46,236 nt of DNA, from assembly GCF_017491605.1 (NCBI RefSeq), contig NZ_JAFGYY010000021.1, forward strand, positions 1-46,236, read 5' to 3'. Each line of letters starts with the position of its first letter. Position 1 is the first letter of the stretch. Both the position numbers and the translations under genes were made by a program. This stretch comes from Pseudomonas sp. 30_B. GTDB taxonomy: Bacteria > Pseudomonadota > Gammaproteobacteria > Pseudomonadales > Pseudomonadaceae. Of this stretch, positions 32,555 to 40,691 are shown one piece after another. The notes beneath the pieces were generated by a model. That model was not told where the DNA came from and searched no databases. It saw nothing but the letters and a program-made list of their open reading frames with translations.

Positions 32555-33658
32555 ATGAACGTGATGTTCGAAGAACGCCCCGGCCTGCACGGTTTCCGTA
32601 TCGGCATCGCCACACTCGACGCCGAGAAGAGCCTGAACGCCCTGAGCCTGCCAATGATCGAGGCGCTCAACCACCAGTTGGGCGTCTGGAAGAACGACCC
32701 GCAGATCGCCTGCGTGGTATTGCGCGGCAACGGCGGCAAGGCCTTCTGCGCCGGCGGCGACGTGCGCAAGCTGGTGGACGCCTGCCGCGAGCAGCCCGGT
32801 GAAGTCCCTACCCTCGCCCGCCGCTTCTTCGCCGACGAATACCGCCTGGACTATCTCATCCACAGCTACGGCAAACCGCTGATCTGCTGGGCCCACGGCT
32901 ACGTGATGGGCGGCGGCATGGGCCTGATGCAGGGCGCCGGGGTGCGCATCGTCACCCCGTCCACCCGCCTGGCCATGCCGGAAATCAGCATCGGCCTGTA
33001 CCCGGACGTCGGCGCCAGCTGGTTCCTCGCCCGCCTGCCCGGCCGCCTCGGACTGTTCCTCGGCCTCACCGCCACGCAGATGAACGCCCGCGACGCACTG
33101 GACCTGGACCTGGCCGACCGCTTCCTGCTCGATACCCAGCAGGACGACCTGATCGAAGGCCTGGTGCAACTGAACTGGCGCGAACAGGCCGAGGTGCAAC
33201 TGCACAGCCTGCTGCGCGCGCTGGAGCACGAGGTACGCGGGGAACTGCCGCAAGCCCAGCTGCTGCCACGGCGCGAGCGCATCGACGCCCTGCTGGATTG
33301 CGCCAACGTGGTGGAGGCCTGGCACGCGCTGGCCCCGCTCACCGAGGACAGCGATGCGCTGATCGCCAAAGGTGCCAGGACCCTGGTTTCCGGCAGCCCG
33401 TTGACCGCCCGCCTGGTCTGGGAACAGATCCGCCGCGCCCGCCATCTGTCGACGGCCGAGGTGTTCCGCATGGAGTACGCGATGAGCCTGAACTGCTGCC
33501 GCCACCCGGAATTCCCGGAAGGCGTGCGGGCCCGGTTGATCGACAAGGACAACACCCCGCACTGGCACTGGCCGGATATCGCTGCCATACCTGATGCTGT
33601 GGTGAATGCGCACTTCGACGCGACCTGGGAGGGCGAGCATCCGCTGGCGGATCTATAG
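32555..33658 (+). CDS. 3-hydroxyisobutyryl-CoA hydrolase (crotonase family)
   Basis: The 367-residue protein is longer than a simple hydratase and has the HIBCH features: NGGKAFCAGGDVRKLVD, AHGYVMGGGMGL, and MPEISIGLYPDVGASWFLARLPG with Glu143 and Asp151 at the hydrolase positions. The C-terminal part (ALIAKGARTLVSGSPLTARLVWEQIRRAR, GVRARLIDKDNTPHWHWPDI) is also characteristic. It releases 3-hydroxyisobutyrate for the dehydrogenase downstream. The start ATG 32555 follows TAAGGGAC by a short spacing, 10 bp after the hydratase stop. Confidence 0.88.
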   Translation: MNVMFEERPGLHGFRIGIATLDAEKSLNALSLPMIEALNHQLGVWKNDPQIACVVLRGNGGKAFCAGGDVRKLVDACREQPGEVPTLARRFFADEYRLDYLIHSYGKPLICWAHGYVMGGGMGLMQGAGVRIVTPSTRLAMPEISIGLYPDVGASWFLARLPGRLGLFLGLTATQMNARDALDLDLADRFLLDTQQDDLIEGLVQLNWREQAEVQLHSLLRALEHEVRGELPQAQLLPRRERIDALLDCANVVEAWHALAPLTEDSDALIAKGARTLVSGSPLTARLVWEQIRRARHLSTAEVFRMEYAMSLNCCRHPEFPEGVRARLIDKDNTPHWHWPDIAAIPDAVVNAHFDATWEGEHPLADL

Positions 33659-33674
33659 GTCCCTCCCCTGCTTT

Positions 33675-33728
33675 CCCTGTAGGAGCGGGCCATGCCCGCG
33701 ATCGCGCCCATGGGGCGCTCCTACAGGG
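33675..33728. repeat. REP-type inverted repeat before mmsB
   Basis: CCCTGTAGGAGCG (33675-33687) and CGCTCCTACAGGG (33716-33728) are perfect 13-bp arms; between them GGGCCATGCCC gives a nested hairpin. This is the classic Pseudomonas REP form, inside an operon rather than at its end, and may lower or stabilise the downstream mmsB message. Confidence 0.8.
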
Positions 33729-33775
33729 AGCACCTGCGCTGGAGTGCCTCTGTCGTTGAACAGGAGGAAACCAGC

Positions 33776-34660
33776 ATGCAAACCATCGCCTTCATCGGCC
33801 TCGGCCACATGGGCGCCCCCATGGCCGCCAACCTGATCAAGGCCGGCTACCTGCTGCGCGTGTTCGACCTGGTGCAGAGCGCCATCGACGGCCTGGTCGC
33901 CCAGGGCGCCAGCGCGGCGCGCAGCGCCCATGACGCGGTCGACGGCGCCGATCTGGTGATCACCATGCTGCCGGCCAGCCAGCACGTCGAAGGACTCTAC
34001 CTGGGCGCCGACGGCCTGCTGACGCACATCGCCCCCGGCACCCTGGTGCTGGAATGCTCCACCATTGCCCCGGCCTCGGCGCGCAAGGTGCATCAAGCCG
34101 CCGCCGAGCGGAAGATTCCCATGCTCGACGCCCCCGTCTCCGGCGGAACCGGCGGCGCCATCGCCGGCACCCTGACCTTCATGGTCGGCGGCGATGCCGA
34201 GGTGCTCGAACGCGCCCGGCCGGTGTTCTCCGCCATGGGCCGCAACATCTTCCACGCCGGCGGCGACGGCGCAGGCCAGGTGGCCAAGGTGTGCAACAAC
34301 CAGCTGCTCGCCGTGCTGATGATCGGTACCGCCGAGTCCCTGGCCCTGGGCGCTGCCAATGGGCTCGACCCGGTGGTCCTGTCGGAGATCATGCGCCGCA
34401 GCTCCGGCGGCAACTGGGCGCTGGAGGTCTACAACCCCTGGCCCGGCGTGATGGAGAACGCCCCCGCCTCGCGCGGCTACACGGGCGGTTTCATGGCCGC
34501 GTTGATGACCAAGGACCTGGGCCTGGCCCAGGAAACCGCGCAGGTCAGCGGCAACAGCACACCGATGGGCAGCCTGGCCCTGGCGTTGTACCGACTGCTG
34601 GTGAAACAGGGACATGGAGAACAGGACTTTTCTGTCATACAGAAGCTCTTCGATTCCTAG
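33776..34660 (+). CDS. mmsB: 3-hydroxyisobutyrate dehydrogenase
   Basis: This enzyme oxidises 3-hydroxyisobutyrate to methylmalonate semialdehyde with NAD+. The 294-residue protein has the Rossmann start IAFIGLGHMGAPMAANLIKAG, the DAPVSGGTGGA substrate loop (118-128) and the catalytic Lys171 in GQVAKVCNNQLLA. The ribosome binding site is AGGAGG, eight bases before ATG 33776. It matches the P. aeruginosa PA0743-type enzyme. The next enzyme of the pathway, methylmalonate-semialdehyde dehydrogenase, is not in the window. Confidence 0.9.
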   Translation: MQTIAFIGLGHMGAPMAANLIKAGYLLRVFDLVQSAIDGLVAQGASAARSAHDAVDGADLVITMLPASQHVEGLYLGADGLLTHIAPGTLVLECSTIAPASARKVHQAAAERKIPMLDAPVSGGTGGAIAGTLTFMVGGDAEVLERARPVFSAMGRNIFHAGGDGAGQVAKVCNNQLLAVLMIGTAESLALGAANGLDPVVLSEIMRRSSGGNWALEVYNPWPGVMENAPASRGYTGGFMAALMTKDLGLAQETAQVSGNSTPMGSLALALYRLLVKQGHGEQDFSVIQKLFDS

Positions 34661-34731
34661 TCCGGGCGTGGCAGTCCGACAAGGGGCTGGACCAGACTGG
34701 CCAGCCCTCAGTTACACATCTGGCTACCGAC

Positions 34732-35364
34732 TTGAAGCAGTTCCTGTCGCACTATCGTTTCCGCCTGCTGCTCAACAGCGTCCTGCTCCTGCTGCTGGTG
34801 CTGTCGATCCCCTCCCCGCCCCTGCTGCTGGAACTGGGCAGCCTGCTGCTGATGGTCCTGGCCGGGATCAATACCGTGCGCAGCCACAGCAAGTGGTTCG
34901 AGCTGATCTGCGGCATGGGCATTCTCAGCCTGTGCATGTCGTTCGTACCCGACAGCTGGCATGTATATCCCTTCCTCAAACGGGGCATCCCGCAGATCGC
35001 CTTCATTCTGCTGCTGGCGGTCAGCATCTTTCACCGGGTCACCCAGCAGCGCCCGGTCACCCGCGAATTGCTCTACGGGCTTTGCGCGCTGTACCTGAAC
35101 TTCGTGCTGTCCTTCGCGCTTGCCTACAACCTGATCGAACACCTTCATCCGAACAGTTTCCAGACCGCCAACGGCCCGCTGGACATGGCCAGCTTCGTCT
35201 ACTTCAGCATGATCACCCTGACCACCATCGGTTACGGCGACATCGTGCCGGTGCACCCGCTGGCGCGCCTGCTGGCTGGCAGCGAAGCGATCATGGGCGC
35301 GCTGTTCATCGCCCTGGCCGTGGCACGGGGACTGAGCCTGATGAACGAAGACATCAAGGATTGA
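34732..35364 (+). CDS. K+ channel-like membrane protein
   Basis: A 210-residue membrane protein with about five or six hydrophobic segments; the last two flank a pore loop with the potassium selectivity filter TTIGYGD (164-170) in YFSMITLTTIGYGDIVP. There is no cytoplasmic RCK/TrkA-N domain or cyclic-nucleotide domain; it ends 40 residues after the filter. The frame has no ATG upstream of the first membrane segment, so the TTG at 34732 is the most plausible start, without a clear ribosome binding site. The 71-bp gap after mmsB gives no sign of coupling. Confidence 0.7.
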   Translation: MKQFLSHYRFRLLLNSVLLLLLVLSIPSPPLLLELGSLLLMVLAGINTVRSHSKWFELICGMGILSLCMSFVPDSWHVYPFLKRGIPQIAFILLLAVSIFHRVTQQRPVTRELLYGLCALYLNFVLSFALAYNLIEHLHPNSFQTANGPLDMASFVYFSMITLTTIGYGDIVPVHPLARLLAGSEAIMGALFIALAVARGLSLMNEDIKD

Positions 35365-35369
35365 TTGTT

Positions 35370-35406
35370 AAGCCAGGCTAACGAGTGCATGCCTACAGCC
35401 TGGCTT
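35370..35406 (+). terminator. Terminator of the K+ channel gene
   Basis: AAGCCAGGCT (35370-35379) and AGCCTGGCTT (35397-35406) are perfect 10-bp arms around a 17-base loop, followed by TTAT. The loop is long and the T-run short, so moderate. Confidence 0.6.
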
Positions 35407-35480
35407 TATCGCGAGCGCCCATGCGCCGAACATGAGTCACCCGCCGCGACTTCGCGGCCTCTCCCACAAGAGGTGATTTC

Positions 35481-36122
35481 ATGAACATTGCCCTGATCGG
35501 CGCCACCGGCCACGTCGGCCATTACTTCCTCGAAGAAGCCCTGCGTCGCGGCCACCAGGTGACCGCACTGGTCCGCGACCCGGCGAAACTGCCGGCACGG
35601 GAGAACCTGAAGGTGGTCCAGGCCGACGTCTACGATCCGTCCCAGGTCGCCCGTGCCGTCGCCGGTCAGGATGCGGTGATCAGCGCTTTCAACTCAGGCT
35701 GGAGCAATCCGGACATCCGTGGCGCCCATGCCAGGGGCAGCCGCGCCATTCTCGACGGGGTGAAGGCCTCCGGCGTGAAGCGCCTGCTGGTGCTTGGCGG
35801 CGCCGGCAGCCTGGAGATCGCCCCCGGCCAGCGTCTGGTGGACAGCCCGGAATTTCCCGAGCAGTGGAAGCAAGGCGCGCTGGGCGCGGCCGATGCCCTG
35901 GACCAGTTGCGGGCGGAGAAGGAACTGGACTGGGCCTTCCTCAGCCCGGCGATGCTGCTCGATGGCGAAACCCGTACCGGCAGCTTCCGCATTGGCGGAG
36001 ACCAGGTGCTGTTCGACGCCAAGGGCGAAAGCCGCATTTCCCTGCCGGACCTGGCGGTGGCGATGATCGACGAGGCCGAGCAGGCCAACCATCATCAGCA
36101 GCGGTTTACCGTGGCGTATTGA
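35481..36122 (+). CDS. NAD(P)-binding Rossmann-fold oxidoreductase
   Basis: The 213-residue protein has the atypical-SDR/NmrA start MNIALIGATGHVGHYFLEEA with GATGHVG at 7-13, then VTALVRDPAKL (dinucleotide specificity region) and VKRLLVLGGAGSL. It resembles the short YwnB/YhfK-type epimerase-like proteins with no assigned substrate. Ribosome binding site AAGAGGTG precedes ATG 35481. It stands alone before the large repeat block. Confidence 0.8.
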   Translation: MNIALIGATGHVGHYFLEEALRRGHQVTALVRDPAKLPARENLKVVQADVYDPSQVARAVAGQDAVISAFNSGWSNPDIRGAHARGSRAILDGVKASGVKRLLVLGGAGSLEIAPGQRLVDSPEFPEQWKQGALGAADALDQLRAEKELDWAFLSPAMLLDGETRTGSFRIGGDQVLFDAKGESRISLPDLAVAMIDEAEQANHHQQRFTVAY

Positions 36123-36264
36123 TGGCCTAGCGCTTTTTGATGGGCTGAGTCACCACCAATTGCGCGTCTTGTTCAATGTTCATGCGCCGCTTCGGCGTGT
36201 GCTGAGACTTCTTGTTTCGCCCCCTCGGGCGAGTCCCTTTTGGAGCCCCAAAAGGAACCAAAAG

Positions 36265-36539
36265 GGCTCGTCCCGGCATCCGGGTCCGGCTTCGCCGGAC
36301 TCCCCTCGCTCCGGTATCGCTCCGAGGGTCGGCGTACAAGGGCCGTCCCTGGCCCTTTACGCCTCTCGCGGCATCCATGCCGCTCGCCCCTCTGCGCAAT
36401 ACCTCCACTCGGCCTTCTGACGGGACTCTGCGCGCGCCTGGGACTTTGGCTGCTTCATGCTGGATTGCTCTTCGTAGGATGGCGTGGAGCGAAGCGATAC
36501 CCATCACGGCGGATAACGCTGCGCGTTATTCGCCCTACG
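36265..36539 (+). repeat. Dispersed ~277-bp intergenic repeat, copy B
   Basis: Closely matches 154-430 in the same orientation, including the terminal CGTAGG...CCTACG element (36473-36539). Upstream it still has the arm missing in copy A. Confidence 0.8.
36473..36539. repeat. CGTAGG...CCTACG terminal inverted repeat element
   Basis: Starts CGTAGGATGGCG and ends CGCCCTACG, with GGCGGATAACGC inside; third copy of the element at 362-430 and 5112-5183. Confidence 0.65.
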
Positions 36540-36629
36540 GGTGTTCATCCTGTTACGTGGGTGCAGTCTTCGCGGACAAGGGCTAGGCGCCCCGTCCCTC
36601 CTACGGAAGCGCGCCCTCCGCTCCGGCTT

Positions 36630-36677
36630 TGGCTGTGGCTGTGGCTGTGGCTCTGGCTCTGGCTCTGGCTCTGGCTC
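36630..36677 (+). repeat. Hexanucleotide tandem repeat
   Basis: Eight perfect hexamers in a row: TGGCTG three times, then TGGCTC five times. It lies in the centre of the inverted repeat block, outside any credible gene, and is a likely length-variable locus between strains. Confidence 0.9.
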
Positions 36678-36984
36678 GAAAAAGATTTCCAGAGAAACAT
36701 CCGCGCACTCCGGAGTGCCCCTTCAGGAGGCCGAGTGGAATCGGAGTTTCAGGGGTTGAGCGGCATGGATGCCGCGAGAGCCACGATGGGCCAGGGACGG
36801 CCCTTCGTGGCGTGCCCCTGAAACTTCGATTCAACGAGGGTATTTTTCGCCTAAGCGAAAAACCGGATGACAGGGGCAAGACCTTTGCCTTCTTTGGGTC
36901 GTTTGCCAAAGAAGGTCGCCCGAGGGGGCGAAACAAGCTGTCCCAGCGCACGCCGAAGCGGCGCAGAACACCGAGATAAAAAGC

Positions 36985-37085
36985 ATCGCGGACGGAGTCC
37001 GCTCCTACGCGGGCGCACGATACCGATGTTCACCCGGGATACCGGGCCATCCGCGAGGGATTTCGCGGACAAGGTCCGCTCCTAC
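36985..37085 (+). repeat. Two REP arms in direct orientation
   Basis: 36985-37008 and 37062-37085 both end GTCCGCTCCTAC and match the left arm of the REP at 20655-20678. Between them is CCCGGGATACCGGG at 37033-37046. Confidence 0.7.
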
Positions 37086-37125
37086 AAGGGTAACCCGGGC
37101 CATCCCACCAGATAGCCCTCACCAA

Positions 37126-38496
37126 TCACCGCTCCCGCAACGCCTCCGCCTTGGCCCGCAGAATCGGCTTGAGCAGGTAGCTCAGGATGCTCTTCTTGCC
37201 GGTGATGATGTCCACCGTGGCGACCATGCCGGGAATGATCAGCAGCGGCTTGTCATCGCTGCCCAGGTGGCTTTTGCGGGTGCGCAGCTTGATCAGGTAG
37301 AAGCTGTTGCCGTCGTCGTCGGTGACGGTGTCCGCGCCGATCTGCTCCAGGTCCGCCTCCAGCCCGCCGTAGATGGTGTAGTCATAGGCAGTGAACTTGA
37401 CCATCGCATGCTGTCCCGGCCGCAGGAAGGCGATGTCCTGGGGACGGATGCGCGCTTCCACCAGCAGGGTGTCGTCCAGCGGGACGATTTCCACCAGGTC
37501 GCTGCCCGGCTGGATCACGCCGCCGATGGTGTTGACCAACAGCTGCTTGACGATGCCGCGCACCGGCGAGGTGACCAGGGTGCGGCTGACCCGGTCTTCC
37601 AGGGCCTTGCCGGTGGCCTCGGCCTTGCTCAGTTCGGTGCGTGCCTCGTTGAGTTCCTTCAGTGCCTCGCTGCGGAAGCGCGAACGGGTCTCGGCGACCT
37701 TGCGCTCGACTTCCTTCACCGCCGCCTCGGCGCGGGGAATCGCCAGGGTGGTGGCGTCCAGCTGGCCACGGTTTTCCACTTCCGAGCGCTTCAGACGCAG
37801 CAGTTCCACCTGGGACATGGCGCCCTGCGCCACCAGCGGCGAGGACATGGAGATTTCCTGGCGCAGCAGTTCCAGGCTGTTGCGGTATTGCGCCTGCTTG
37901 GAAACGAATTCACGCAGTTCCTGCTGCTTCTGCACCAGTTGCTGCTCAAGGCCGGCAACCTCGTCGTTGAGCTGCTGCTGGCGGCTGTGGAACAGCGCCT
38001 CTTCGCTGCTGGCCTGGCCGGGCACCTTGGCGCGCACGTCGTCGGGGATGTTCAGCGGGCGGTCTTCCACTTCGGCGGAGAGCCGCTCCACGCGCAGGAA
38101 CATCGCCAGGCGGTCGGCCTCGGTCTCGCCGACGTTGGACTGGAAGCGGGTCGGGTCCAGGCGCATCAGCGACTGGCCGGCCTGCACCACCTCGCCCTCA
38201 TGGACGAAGATCTGCGAGACGATGCCGCCTTCCAGGTTCTGGATCTTCTGCACCTTGGACGAGGGAATGGCCTTGCCTTCGCCGCGGGTGACTTCGTCGA
38301 TCTTGGCGAAGTGCGCCCACAGGCCGAGGAACAGGACGAAGCCGATCAGCACCCAGATGGTCAGGCGCACCACGCGCGGCGCGTCTTCCACCAGCGCCTT
38401 GCTGACTTCGGGAAGCGGCTGGCCGGAGAGGTTGTCGCCGCCCTTGAAATAGCCGCCGATGCCGTGGCGGATGCTGCCTTTGGGATCAAGCGACAC
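37126..38496 (-). CDS. Type I secretion membrane fusion protein (LapC/HlyD family)
   Basis: The 456-residue adaptor has a short cytoplasmic N-terminus, one transmembrane segment (about 44-62, LTIWVLIGFVLFLGLWAHF), a barrel-sandwich hybrid half (EVTRGEGKAIPSSKVQKIQNLEGGIVSQIFV), long coiled-coil helices (about 135-295) and the returning beta domain (SPVRGIVKQLLVNTIGGVI, RPGQHAMVKFTAYDYTIYGGL). It links the inner-membrane ABC exporter to the outer-membrane channel. The start is GTG 38496, overlapping the ABC gene by 11 bp. The gene order and sequence style match LapC of P. fluorescens. Confidence 0.9.
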   Translation of the reverse strand: MSLDPKGSIRHGIGGYFKGGDNLSGQPLPEVSKALVEDAPRVVRLTIWVLIGFVLFLGLWAHFAKIDEVTRGEGKAIPSSKVQKIQNLEGGIVSQIFVHEGEVVQAGQSLMRLDPTRFQSNVGETEADRLAMFLRVERLSAEVEDRPLNIPDDVRAKVPGQASSEEALFHSRQQQLNDEVAGLEQQLVQKQQELREFVSKQAQYRNSLELLRQEISMSSPLVAQGAMSQVELLRLKRSEVENRGQLDATTLAIPRAEAAVKEVERKVAETRSRFRSEALKELNEARTELSKAEATGKALEDRVSRTLVTSPVRGIVKQLLVNTIGGVIQPGSDLVEIVPLDDTLLVEARIRPQDIAFLRPGQHAMVKFTAYDYTIYGGLEADLEQIGADTVTDDDGNSFYLIKLRTRKSHLGSDDKPLLIIPGMVATVDIITGKKSILSYLLKPILRAKAEALRER

Positions 38497-40642
38497 TGAT
38501 CTGCCCCTTCTTCAATGCGTCCATCACCACGTCCTTCGGACCGTCGGCGAGGATGCGGCCCTTGTCGATGATCACCAGGCGATCCACCAGGCTGAGCATG
38601 GAGGCGCGGTGGGTGACCAGCAGCAGCGTCTTGTCGCCGATGATCGAATGCAGGCGCTGTTTCAGCCGTTCTTCGCCGGCGTTGTCCATGGCGCTGGTGG
38701 GTTCGTCCAGCAGCAGGATCGGCGGGTCGAGCAGCAACGCGCGGGCCAGGGCGACGTTCTGCCGCTGCCCGCCGGAAAGGTTCTGGCCACGCTCGCCGAC
38801 CTGCAGCTCATAGCCCTGCGGGTGCAGGCGGACGAACTCGTTCACCCCGGTCAGTTCGGCTACCTCCAGCACGCGCTCGTCGTCGACGTAGCGCGCTCCG
38901 GAGACCAGGTTGTCGCGCAGGGTGCCGCTGAACAGGCTGATGTCCTGCGGCACGTAGCCGATGTTGTGGCGCAGCTCGCTGATGTCCAGCTGGCGCACGT
39001 CGGCGCCATCCACCAGCAGGTTGCCCTTGTTCGGCTGGTAGAGGCCGACGATCAGCTTGGCCAGGGAGCTCTTGCCCGAGCCGCTGCGGCCGACGATGCC
39101 GACCTTCTCGCCAGGGCGGAACTGCAGGTTGATGCCGTGCAGCGCCGCCACCTGCTGGTTCGGGTAGACGAAGTCCAGCTCGCGCATCTCGATGCCGCCG
39201 CGCAGTTGCGAACGGGTCAGCGGACGCTCCTCCGCGCTGCGCTCCTGCGGCAGTTCCATCATCTGGTTGGTGGTGGCCATCGACAGGCGCGCCTGCTGGT
39301 AGCGCTGGATCAGCCCGGAGAGCTGGGTCAGCGGGCCGAGGGCGCGGCCGTTGAGCATGTAGCAGGCGATCAGGCCGCCCATGGAGAGGTCGCCGGCAAT
39401 GATCAGGTAGACCCCGCCGATGATCATCGCCACCCCGGCCAGCGCCTGGATCAGCACGGTGATGTTCATCGCCAGGGACGACAGCAGCTTCACCCGCAGC
39501 TCCAGGCGGCTGAGGGTGCCAATGGTCTGTTCCCAGAGGTACTGGCGCTCGCTTTCGGCGTTGTTCACCTTCACCGCGTCGAGGCTGGCCAGGGTTTCGA
39601 TCAGGCTCGACTGGCGCTCGGCGGACAGCGCCATGGTGCGGTTCATGGTTTCCACCAGCGGCTTCTGCAGCATCCAGCCCAGGCCCGCGGCCAGCGGGAA
39701 GGCTACCAGCGGGACGAACACCAGCGGCCCACCGATGATGCCGATCACCAGCAGGATCAGCAGGGTGAACGGCAGGTCGATCAGGGTGGTCAGCGTCAGT
39801 GAGTTCAAGAAGTCGCGCAGCGTCTGGAACTCATGGATGTTCTGCGCGAACGAGCCGACCCGCGCCGGGCGGTACTTCATGCTCATGCCGACGATGCGCT
39901 CGAACAGCGTCGCCGAGATGATCAGGTCGGTCTTCTTGCCGGCCAGGTCCAGGCACAGGCCACGCATGGTCTTGAGCAGCAGGTCGAACAGGTAGGCGCC
40001 GCTGATGCCGACGGCCAGCACCCAGAGGGTGGCGGCGGCCTGGTTGGGCACCACGCGGTCGTAGACGTTCATCACGAACAGCGGCGCGGCCAGGGCGATC
40101 AGGTTGATCACCAGGCTCGCGGCCACCGCGTCGACGTACAGCCAGCGCGAGCGCTTGAGCGTGTCGCGGAACCAGCTTTTGGCGCGCGGGATGAGTTCGC
40201 CATGCTGCAGATCGAACTTGTGCTGCGGCTGGGCGAAGAACGCCTGGCCGCTGTAGTCCTCGAGCAGCAGCTCGCGGGACACGCGCACCTCACCGCCGTC
40301 GCTTTCGCTGAGCAGCAGGCGCGCTTGGCCATCGTCTTCCCAACCCAGCAGCACCGCGCAGCGGCCCTCGCGCAGCAGCAGCACGGCCGGCAGCGCGAGC
40401 GCCGGAATCTGCTCCAGGCGCCGCTGCAACAGCCGCCCCTGCAAGCCCGCGCGAGCTGCTGCGCGCGGCAGCAGCTCGGCGGTCAGGCGCTGCTCGGGCA
40501 GCGGCAGGCCGCTGGTGAGCATGGCGCGGCTGGCCGGCTTCTGGTGCAGCTGGCAGAGCGTCAGCAGGCTGTCCAGCAGCGGGTCATCGAGCAGACCGCG
40601 TGGATCGTGACGTGAGGAAACTCGACTGACTTCTTGATCCAC
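38486..40642 (-). CDS. Type I secretion ABC transporter (LapB family)
   Basis: The 718-residue exporter starts at GTG 40642 (DQEVSRVSSRHDPRG). Its N-terminal ~130 residues form a C39-peptidase-like domain in which the catalytic cysteine region reads CQLHQKPAS, so it is probably a non-cleaving substrate-docking domain. A six-helix membrane domain follows, then the ATPase with Walker A VGRSGSGKSS, signature LSGGQRQ and Walker B ILLLDEPTSAMD. It drives export of the divergent adhesin. Weak ribosome binding site. Confidence 0.92.
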   Translation of the reverse strand: MDQEVSRVSSRHDPRGLLDDPLLDSLLTLCQLHQKPASRAMLTSGLPLPEQRLTAELLPRAAARAGLQGRLLQRRLEQIPALALPAVLLLREGRCAVLLGWEDDGQARLLLSESDGGEVRVSRELLLEDYSGQAFFAQPQHKFDLQHGELIPRAKSWFRDTLKRSRWLYVDAVAASLVINLIALAAPLFVMNVYDRVVPNQAAATLWVLAVGISGAYLFDLLLKTMRGLCLDLAGKKTDLIISATLFERIVGMSMKYRPARVGSFAQNIHEFQTLRDFLNSLTLTTLIDLPFTLLILLVIGIIGGPLVFVPLVAFPLAAGLGWMLQKPLVETMNRTMALSAERQSSLIETLASLDAVKVNNAESERQYLWEQTIGTLSRLELRVKLLSSLAMNITVLIQALAGVAMIIGGVYLIIAGDLSMGGLIACYMLNGRALGPLTQLSGLIQRYQQARLSMATTNQMMELPQERSAEERPLTRSQLRGGIEMRELDFVYPNQQVAALHGINLQFRPGEKVGIVGRSGSGKSSLAKLIVGLYQPNKGNLLVDGADVRQLDISELRHNIGYVPQDISLFSGTLRDNLVSGARYVDDERVLEVAELTGVNEFVRLHPQGYELQVGERGQNLSGGQRQNVALARALLLDPPILLLDEPTSAMDNAGEERLKQRLHSIIGDKTLLLVTHRASMLSLVDRLVIIDKGRILADGPKDVVMDALKKGQISVA

Positions 40643-40691
40643 GCGCGGACACTCTTGGTTGGGACGATCTGGGTTGAGGCAGAAGTCCGGC

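Larger units (their letters stand above)
36184..36964. repeat. ~780-bp inverted repeat block
   Basis: The outer arms are inverted copies: GCGCCGCTTCGGCGTG (36184-36199) against 36949-36964, and a perfect 21-bp pair, 36211-36231 against 36917-36937, with the core GTTTCGCCCCCTCGGGCG. Inside, the CGGCATCCATGCCG region of copy B (near 36370) has an inverted relative near 36761-36775. The gene-free interval 36123-37125 is filled by this block and two REP arms; I see no coding signal in it. Confidence 0.75.

Noticed and set aside
36123..37125. tRNA or other structured RNA gene in the repeat block
   Set aside because: No cloverleaf with a TTCGANTC-like T arm could be found; the stems are explained by inverted and REP repeats.
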